Assembly: GCA_017511585.1 (NCBI GenBank)
Contig: JAFWJI010000064.1
Span: 1-5,001 of the forward strand
DNA length: 5,001 nt
Reading direction: 5' to 3'
Source of the DNA: Mycoplasmataceae bacterium
GTDB lineage: Bacteria; Bacillota_I; Bacilli_A; Mycoplasmatales; Metamycoplasmataceae
Part shown: one piece after another, positions 1-5,001 of the stretch
Numbering within the stretch: position 1 is the first letter of the stretch
Layout: every line of letters begins with the position of its first letter
Notes under the pieces: model-generated
Database searches by the model: none
The model's input: only the letters and a program-made list of their open reading frames with translations
Told to the model about the DNA's origin: nothing
Position numbers and translations under genes: made by a program

Positions 1-1608
1 CAATATTCATTAAATGCATTTAAATTCCCAGATCTAGAAAAAACAAAATTACAATACAACTTCTTCCAAAACCAAACAATTGAATTTGAATTTGTAAATA
101 AAAAAGGTCTTGCTACTGCTGAAGGTGAATACGATTATTATGTAGATCAACAAGGTGTTAAAGTAGAATATACTTTCAACAATATTAAATTCCCTATTAG
201 TAATGAAGAAAATATTAGTTATGAATTTAATGCACAAGAATTTGTTGAAAAAATTTCTAATCCAATTAATAGAGATACTGTTTATAAAAATGCTTTAGAT
301 TCTAATGAACCTCCAATTAATGGTCAATCTAAATTGGTTGAAACATTTAAAGTTATTAGAAGAGAAAATAATCAAAACGCAACAACACTTACCACTTTAG
401 AACAAATTAATGAACAAATTAAAAAAGACTTTAATGGTCAAGTAAAATTAGTAGCAACTTACACTTCAACTGATGGTCAAATAAAACAAATTGATGGTGG
501 TGATATTTTTAGCATTGAAACATTGAAAAATGGAGATCGTTTCAAAATTGAAATTGTTTCAAGTTCTGATGAATTAATTTTTGCTCAATTACCTAATCCA
601 TTAATCTTTGTAGTTTCAGGTCTATTTGAAAAAGATATTGAACAAGAATTATTAAAACACTTAAGAGTAAAACAAGGTGGAATAATTGATGGTCAAGGTT
701 CATTCAACATCCTTGTTGATGATCCAAATCAATCTAATTCTAATAGTGATTTAAAAACATCATTAGGTGGATATAAATTCTTAGTAAGAGTTTGAAATGA
801 AAATAAACAAATAAAACATGAATGAACTGAAAACTTTATTTCAATTAACGATTTAAATAACGGTGATAAAGTTGAATGAAAATTAGTTTCACCAAATGGT
901 TCACCAGTAAAAGAAGCATATTATAATACAATAGCTAATCCAACTAAACACAATGCAGCTGAAGATAAATATTCATTTATTAAAGTTAATCAAGAAGGAT
1001 TTGCTGGAAAAAATATTAGCGAACCTCAAGAAGGAATTGGTCAAAATCCAGAACAATTAAATGCTTATCCAGAAGATTCAGGATTATTAATTTCAGGTCT
1101 AAAATCAAGAGATGATTCTTCATATACAACAATTGAAGATTCAGAATTTAGAAGAGTAATGAATTTAATGAAATTTAGTTATGCAGGAATCAATGGTTCA
1201 GGAAACATGATTTCTTCAACAAGCGCTTCTGATATTAAATTGAATGTTTTAGGTAGAAGTTCAGATGAATTTACATTAGATTATTTAATTAAAAATGGTT
1301 ATGTAACTTTCTACTACAACAATGAATCTTCATCACAAATGAATTCATTTAACTGAAATCAAGTAAAAGATGAAAATGGAAATTGATTAACTTCACCTGG
1401 AACATTATCAAATGGTGATAGCGTAGCAATAAGATATAAAGATCCAATTTCTGAATATTGATACTATGCTCCTGTTGTTTCAGGATTACAAAATAAATCA
1501 GATGGTATGTCAATGCTTTCATGAGTTGGTATTGGAGCTGCTGCATTTGTAACTCTAGGTATCTTTGTATTCATTTATCTTTACGTAAGAAATAAAAAAC
1601 TAAAATAA
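1..1608 (+). CDS. Large repeat-containing surface protein with C-terminal membrane anchor (3' part, 5'-truncated by window)
   Basis: The frame is open from base 1 to the TAA at 1606-1608, giving 535 visible residues; start codon, signal peptide and promoter lie off the left edge. Seven in-frame TGA codons (residues 265, 275, 293, 452, 462, 487, 508) are tryptophan in the mycoplasma code, so the gene is intact and not a set of fragments. The chain is polar and rich in Asn, Ser, Gln, Glu and Lys. Three degenerate modules share an L-x-NGD-x-(F/V) motif (NGD at 177-179, 287-289, 471-473) followed by (V/I)SGL (205-208, 364-367, 493-496). Residues about 506-530 form one hydrophobic membrane segment, then RNKKLK. 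By the positive-inside rule the basic tail is cytoplasmic and the repeats face outward. Mollicutes often carry large repeat proteins anchored this way as adhesins, gliding proteins or antigens. I do not recognise the family, and any adhesion role is inference. Confidence 0.85.
433..1488 (+). repeat. Three degenerate protein repeat modules in the surface protein
   Basis: Module 1 spans residues 145-208 (bases 433-624), module 2 residues 256-367 (766-1101) and module 3 residues 432-496 (1294-1488). Each opens with Asn-Gly or Gly-Gly and a beta-like stretch, reaches L-x-NGD 31-39 residues later, and closes on SGL. The NGD-to-SGL distance is 29, 78 and 23 residues, so module 2 carries an insertion of about 50 residues (roughly 300-355). 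After the first two SGL motifs comes a related glycine element, GGIIDGQG (226-233) and AGINGSG (395-401). The likeness is at protein level only, and I saw no long DNA repeat. The boundaries are approximate and set by eye. Confidence 0.5.
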
Positions 1609-1613
1609 ATCTA

Positions 1614-1636
1614 ATATTTTATTATCAATAAAATAT
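1614..1636 (+). terminator. A:T-only hairpin after the surface-protein gene, possible weak terminator
   Basis: ATATTTTATT (1614-1623) and AATAAAATAT (1627-1636) are perfect reverse complements around a 3-base ATC loop, starting 6 bases after the TAA stop. The position fits a transcription terminator. Against this, the stem has no G:C pair and only a short T run follows (AATTTG). The 3' arm also overlaps the TATAAT box at 1634-1639. In such A+T-rich DNA, part of the symmetry could be chance. Confidence 0.35.
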
Positions 1637-1639
1637 AAT
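1634..1639 (+). promoter_or_regulatory. Candidate -10 box (TATAAT) for the purine permease
   Basis: This is a perfect match to the bacterial -10 consensus, 103 bases upstream of the permease ATG. No convincing -35 TTGACA lies 16-18 bases upstream, but mycoplasma promoters often lack a clear -35. Transcription would start near base 1646, in the centre of the 16-bp palindrome, giving a leader of about 97 bases. TATAAT-like words are common in this base composition, so the start site is inferred. Confidence 0.5.
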
Positions 1640-1653
1640 TTGTACGTACAAAT
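1638..1653. promoter_or_regulatory. 16-bp perfect palindrome ATTTGTACGTACAAAT, candidate operator
   Basis: The halves ATTTGTAC and GTACAAAT are exact reverse complements with no spacer. A zero-loop RNA hairpin is sterically poor, so a perfect palindrome here suits a dimeric DNA-binding protein. It overlaps the end of the TATAAT box and the expected start site, the classic place for a repressor. The TTGTAC/GTACAA halves loosely resemble the GT...AC half-sites of some GntR-family regulators, but no regulator can be named from this window. Confidence 0.4.
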
Positions 1654-1718
1654 ATTCTAACGTTGTTAGTTTAGTAATTTAAATGTTATTTAAATTGATA
1701 CTTGTAAAAAATTTGTAC
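1646..1718 (+). promoter_or_regulatory. Predicted structured 5' leader (closing helix plus two hairpins) of the purine permease
   Basis: If the RNA starts near 1646, its first eight bases GUACAAAU (1646-1653) pair perfectly with AUUUGUAC (1711-1718). Inside the loop are two perfect hairpins, both with a GUU loop: CUAAC/GUUAG (1657-1661 with 1665-1669) and AAUUUAAAU/AUUUAAAUU (1676-1684 with 1688-1696). The result is a three-way-junction fold of 73 bases ending 8 bases before AAGAGG. The outline recalls small riboswitches, but the purine-riboswitch core (seven-base kissing loops, a GUUUCUAC-like joining strand) is absent. The pairing is read directly; folding and function are inference. Confidence 0.3.
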
Positions 1719-1722
1719 AAAT
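1711..1722. promoter_or_regulatory. 12-bp perfect palindrome ATTTGTACAAAT, second candidate operator site
   Basis: This palindrome uses the same ATTTGT/ACAAAT arms as the 16-bp palindrome upstream, with four central bases missing. Its centre lies 71 bp downstream of the first centre and just before the ribosome binding site. A partial extra arm is nearby: TTGTA at 1702-1706 is complementary to TACAA at 1722-1726. Two like sites flanking a leader could bind one regulator, or be the two strands of an RNA helix. Confidence 0.35.
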
Positions 1723-1725
1723 ACA

Positions 1726-1731
1726 AAGAGG
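1726..1731 (+). promoter_or_regulatory. Ribosome binding site AAGAGG of the purine permease
   Basis: AAGAGG, within AAAGAGGT, is a near match to the AGGAGG Shine-Dalgarno consensus and ends 11 bases before the ATG at 1743. It fixes this ATG as the start. It lies only 4 bases after the 12-bp palindrome, so a protein or RNA structure there could limit ribosome access. Confidence 0.65.
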
Positions 1732-1742
1732 TATTTTAGATA

Positions 1743-3329
1743 ATGAAACAAAAAGATCAAACTTTTTTAACTTCATTTAAAAAATATTTTAAATTTGATA
1801 CATTTGATGCAATTTTTAAAAAAGAAATCATTGGTGGTCTTTCTACTTTTTTAGCAATGGCATATATACTTGCTGTAAATCCATCAATTGTTGGTGCTTC
1901 ACCAATTAATCCAGGAGATAATCAACAATTTGCTAGTCAATATCAAGGCGGATTATTTTTAGCAACTGCTATAGCAACTGTTTTTGCAAGTATGTTCATG
2001 GGCCTTTATGCCCGTGTTCCATTAGCACTTGCCCCTGGAATGGGATTAAATGCATTTTTTGCATATACAGTCGCTCAACAAGTAGGATTTGATTCAGCAT
2101 TGACAATAACTATGCTTTCGGGAATATTATATTTTTTTGTTGTAATGAGTCCCTTAAGAACGAAAATATCTTCAATTATTCCAACTAATTTAAAAATTTC
2201 GATTGGTGCTGGAATCGGTTTTTTCATTGCATATCTTGGTTTGCAAAATTCAAGAATAATTATTAAAGACCCTTCAAATGCTTTAGTTTCTACTTTAGGT
2301 GACTTTGGTAATCCATTAGTTATTGTTGGATTAGTTGTTTTGGTTTTAGCTCTAGTTTTACATTATTCAAAAATAACAGGTTCAATAATAATTAGTATGT
2401 TAATTGGAGCAATAATTTTAATCATACTTATTTTGACTAAAAGCATTAAAGGAGTAGATCCAAATACAATAAATCCAGTCAGTGTTGGTTATTCGGGTTT
2501 TAGTACTTTTGATGATGTAATAGTTGCTGGTTGAAAAGGATTTGCTAATGCTAATATGTGAAAAAATCCAATTACATATATCGGGATATTATCATTCTTT
2601 TATATGGACTTTTTCGACACAACAGGAACTTTAATTGTTATGGATAAAACTTTAAATTTATCCAAAAAAGATCCAAATTGAATGGAAAAAGCTAATTTTG
2701 TAGATGCTGTAAGTACTGTTGTAGGATCATCAATTGGTGCAACTACTGTAACTTCATTTGTTGAATCTACAGTCGGAGTAAGTGCTGGAGCTAAAACAGG
2801 ACTTAGCACAATTGTAACTGCATTATGTTTTGCATCATCAATTGCTTTATGACCAGTTATTCAAATTTTTATGCCAATTAATGTTGATGGTATTCAATAC
2901 CAACCAATTACTGGACCGATACTAGTTTTAATTGGAACATTAATGATTACTCAAATTAGACATTTTGAATGAGAAATAATTATTGATATTCCTACATTGT
3001 TTATAACAATAATTATGATGATGTTAACTAATTCAATTGCTTATGGACTTTCTTTTGGAATAATTACATTTGTTATATTAAATGGTTTTTTAGGTTTAAT
3101 GCAATATTTTTTAATGCATTTTAGTAAAAATGAAACCAAAAGAAAAAGTTGTAAAAAAATTGTAAATTCTATAGAAATTTTAACAATCAAAGATGAAGGT
3201 GTTAAAGTTAAAACAAGAGAATTTTATTATTTAAAAAGAATTGATATTTGATTATATTTAATATTTTTAATTGCTATCATTTATATCATCTTACAAACAG
3301 GAATCACTTATCATAATTGATTTTTATAA
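1743..3329 (+). CDS. AzgA-type NCS2 purine permease (guanine/hypoxanthine uptake, PbuG/PbuO-like)
   Basis: This is a complete polytopic membrane protein of 528 residues, ATG to TAA, with seven TGA tryptophan codons from residue 264 on. Stopping at the first TGA (2532-2534) would falsely halve it. AzgA-family (COG2252) signatures appear in order: GGLSTFLAMAYILAVNPS (31-48), LALAPGMGLNAFFAY (94-108), DFFDTTGTL (289-297), and VDAVSTVVG followed by TSFVESTVGVSAG (320 to about 349). The DFFDTTGT and SFVES stretches match the NCS2 substrate-site region. Members import hypoxanthine, guanine or adenine, usually with protons, across the cell membrane; the exact base cannot be told from sequence. This suits a mollicute that depends on purine salvage. 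A basic loop of about 45 residues (roughly 457-502) precedes the last membrane segment (503-522), making it longer than many relatives. It appears to be transcribed alone, with its own TATAAT and structured leader. Confidence 0.9.
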
Positions 3330-3355
3330 AAATATTTTTTAATAAATATAAATAT

Positions 3356-3398
3356 AAAAAGTGCATTACTATTAATTATTTAATAGAGTGCACTTTTT
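3356..3398 (+). terminator. Strong intrinsic terminator between the permease and ptsI
   Basis: The stem AAAAAGTGCA (3356-3365) pairs with TGCACTTTTT (3389-3398). Inside, CTATTAA (3369-3375) pairs with TTAATAG (3380-3386) around a TTAT loop, separated from the outer stem by a small TTA/AG internal loop. The final T run gives the U tract, and A/T-rich sequence follows. It begins 27 bases after the permease stop. The A run on the 5' side makes it potentially bidirectional. It implies that the permease and ptsI are mostly separate transcripts. Confidence 0.85.
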
Positions 3399-3420
3399 AA
3401 TTTATTAATTTTTTATTTCA

Positions 3421-3426
3421 TATAAT
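3421..3426 (+). promoter_or_regulatory. Candidate -10 box (TATAAT) for ptsI
   Basis: This perfect TATAAT follows the terminator by 22 bases and precedes the ptsI ATG by 17. No clear -35 element is visible. If it is used, transcription would start around 3432-3434, at the Shine-Dalgarno itself, giving an mRNA leader of only about 10 bases. It is the only consensus -10 between the terminator and the gene, but chance matches are frequent in this composition. Confidence 0.45.
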
Positions 3427-3432
3427 TAGTTC

Positions 3433-3438
3433 AAGGAG
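3433..3438 (+). promoter_or_regulatory. Ribosome binding site AAGGAG of ptsI
   Basis: AAGGAG is a strong Shine-Dalgarno match ending 5 bases before the ATG at 3444. It decides the start codon. It is followed by an A run, which favours an unstructured, accessible start. Confidence 0.8.
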
Positions 3439-3443
3439 AAAAA

Positions 3444-5001
3444 ATGATTCTTCAAGGAGAAGGTGTATCAAAAGGCATTGTAATTGCAAAAGTTTTTTTA
3501 CTTAAAAATTATGATATTAAAATTGAAAAAAAAACAATAAAAAGCATTGATTTAGAAATTCAAAAATTAGAAAAAGCAATTAATTTAAGTGTTGAACAAA
3601 TTGAAAAAATAAAAACTATTGCTTTTAAAAATTTAAAACAAGAAGATATAAAAATTTTTGATGCTCATATCCAACTTGTTAAAGATCCAATATTAAAACA
3701 AGAAATTATAGATGAAATTGTTAAAACAAAATTAAATAGTGAATTTGTAGTAAAAAAAATTTTTCAAAAATATGTTGATATATTTTTAAATAGTAACTAT
3801 GAATATATTGGTCAAAGAGCATCTGATATTGAAGATATTAGTCAAAGAATAATTTTAAATTTATTAGGTATAACTAAAGAAAATTTAAGCGATATTAATG
3901 AAGAAGTCATTATTGTTGCAAATGATTTAAGCGCTTCAGAAATATTGAATTTTAATCCAAAATTTGTAAAAGGTTTTCTAACAAATGTTGGAGGTAAAAG
4001 CTCTCATTTAGCAATTTTAAGTCGTTCATTAAATATTCCTGCAATTTTAGGTTTAAAAGATATTAGTTCAAAAATAAAACAAGGAGATATTTTAGCTCTA
4101 GATGGAACAACTGGTAAAGTTTATATAAATCCTTCAAAGCAAATAATTGAACAATTAAAAAAAGAAATTAAAAAAGAAAATGATTTAAAAATGAAATTAG
4201 AAAAATTTAAGTCTAAATCATTTATTTCTAAAGATCAAAATGTTTTTAAAATTTGTTCTAATATCAATTCAATAAATGAAATTGATTATATTAGAGATAT
4301 CAACGTTGATGGAATTGGATTATTTAGAACAGAGTTTATGTATATGGATTCTAATAATTGACCTTCTGAAGATAAGCAATTCAAAATATATAAAACCATT
4401 TTGAAAAAAATGAAAAATAAAAAAGTAATTATTAGAACTTTAGATATTGGAGCAGATAAAAAATTGCAATATTTTAATTTCGATAAAGAAGATAATCCTT
4501 TTTTAGGTTGTAGATCAATTAGATTTTCTTTGGATCAAAAAAATTTATTTAAAACCCAATTAAAAGCTTTAATTAGAGCTAGTGAATTTGGTAAATTATC
4601 AATTATTTTCCCAATGGTAACAACTATTGAAGAATTTCAAGAAGCAAAAAATATTTTTGATCAACTTTATCAAGATTATCAAAAGCAATATCCTAATTTT
4701 TCAACCAAAATTGAAATTGGTTTAATGATTGAAACCCCTGCAGCAGCTATTAATTGTCAAATTTTTTGCAAATATGCCGATTTTGTTTCAATTGGCACAA
4801 ATGATTTGATTCAATATACAATGGCAGTTGATAGAACAAATCAAAAATTAAAATATTTATATCAACCATTAAACCCAGCAGTTTTAAATTTAATTAAAAT
4901 AGTTGTAGATAGTGCAAATAAAGAAAATAAATCAGTTAGTTTATGTGGAGAAATGGCTAGTGATTTAAAAACTATTCCGATTTTAGTTGGTTTAGGACTT
5001 A
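3444..5001 (+). CDS. ptsI: Phosphoenolpyruvate-protein phosphotransferase (PTS enzyme I), 3'-truncated by window
   Basis: Enzyme I takes phosphate from phosphoenolpyruvate onto a histidine and passes it to HPr, the first cytoplasmic step of PTS sugar import. There are 519 whole codons in view; the family is about 570-575 residues, so roughly 55 are lost at the right edge. The N-terminal part starts with LQGEGVSKGI and contains the helical HPr-binding region. GGKSSHLAILSRS (183-195) holds the phosphorylated histidine, His188. The C-terminal PEP-binding barrel has GIGLFRTEF with Arg295, IIRTLDIGADKK with Arg331, IGLMIETPAAA with Glu430, SIGTNDLIQYTMAVDR (449-464) with Asp454, and LCGEMASD with the acid/base Cys501. 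Each sits one residue from its E. coli counterpart (His189, Arg296, Arg332, Glu431, Asp455, Cys502), so the enzyme looks fully active. One TGA tryptophan occurs at residue 306. No ptsH precedes it, and it appears to have its own promoter; its downstream neighbour is out of view. Confidence 0.97.

Noticed and set aside
49..237. Minus-strand open frame of 62 codons
   Set aside because: It lies wholly inside the surface-protein gene, has low-complexity Ile/Phe/Asn content, and has no recognisable domain or ribosome binding site. It is a shadow of the + strand gene.
334..1356. Several separate short genes or a decayed pseudogene within 1-1608
   Set aside because: The apparent breaks are in-frame TGA codons. 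Read as Trp, the frame is continuous to the TAA at 1606-1608.
1349..1546. Minus-strand open frame of 65 codons
   Set aside because: It is antisense to the end of the surface-protein gene, and its Leu/His/Gln-rich translation is typical of reversed A/T-rich coding DNA.
1646..1718. A canonical purine (guanine/adenine) riboswitch upstream of the purine permease
   Set aside because: The three-helix outline is similar, but the loops are 3 bases (GUU) instead of seven-base kissing loops, and the conserved joining strand (GUUUCUAC-like) is missing.
2600..2809. Minus-strand open frame of 69 codons
   Set aside because: It is antisense to the most conserved part of the permease (DFFDTTGT and SFVES motifs). 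The sense strand explains the composition.
2532..3251. Truncated permease with a separate small downstream ORF
   Set aside because: TGA at 2532-2534 and the later TGAs are Trp. Conserved AzgA motifs continue in the same frame on both sides, so it is one intact gene.
3341..3358. TATAAA-like words as a ptsI promoter upstream of the terminator
   Set aside because: They are imperfect, overlap the terminator's A run, and would be followed at once by the stem at 3356-3398. A better TATAAT lies at 3421-3426.
1..5001. tRNA, rRNA, CRISPR array, insertion sequence or phage genes
   Set aside because: No cloverleaf-type sequence, regularly spaced repeat, transposase motif or terminal inverted repeat was seen on either strand. 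Coding sequence accounts for all but two short spacers.

Overview
The window comes from a mollicute (Mycoplasma in the broad sense). It is very A+T rich, and all three genes need TGA read as tryptophan. I read 15 in-frame TGA codons (7 in the first gene, 7 in the second, 1 in the third) and no in-frame TGG. The spacers are short and all genes lie on the + strand. I cannot name the species. The presence of a PTS enzyme I means the organism imports sugars by the phosphotransferase system.

Layout. Bases 1-1608 hold the 3' part of a large surface protein whose N-terminus lies off the left edge. It is polar and Asn/Ser/Gln-rich, carries three degenerate repeat modules, and ends in one membrane anchor with a short basic tail. 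Bases 1609-1742 are a short but dense spacer. It holds an A:T-only hairpin, a perfect TATAAT box, two related palindromes (ATTTGTAC-GTACAAAT and ATTTGTACAAAT), two small hairpins and a Shine-Dalgarno site. Bases 1743-3329 encode a complete AzgA-type NCS2 purine permease (PbuG/PbuO-like guanine/hypoxanthine uptake). Bases 3330-3443 hold a strong stem terminator, then a TATAAT box and AAGGAG just before the third gene. Bases 3444-5001 encode PTS enzyme I (ptsI), cut by the right edge roughly 50-60 residues before its expected end.

How the parts work together. The permease and enzyme I are both core import functions. Mollicutes generally cannot make purines de novo and must import bases, and enzyme I energises sugar uptake by passing phosphate from PEP to HPr. 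The genes look like separate transcription units, because each spacer contains terminator-like and promoter-like sequence. No ptsH lies next to ptsI here.

The part most worth a second look is the leader of the purine permease. If transcription starts about 7 bases after the TATAAT box, the RNA begins with GUACAAAU. This is exactly complementary to AUUUGUAC just upstream of the ribosome binding site, and the closed loop contains two perfect hairpins. The same bases can instead be read as a pair of DNA operators. I could not test either reading.
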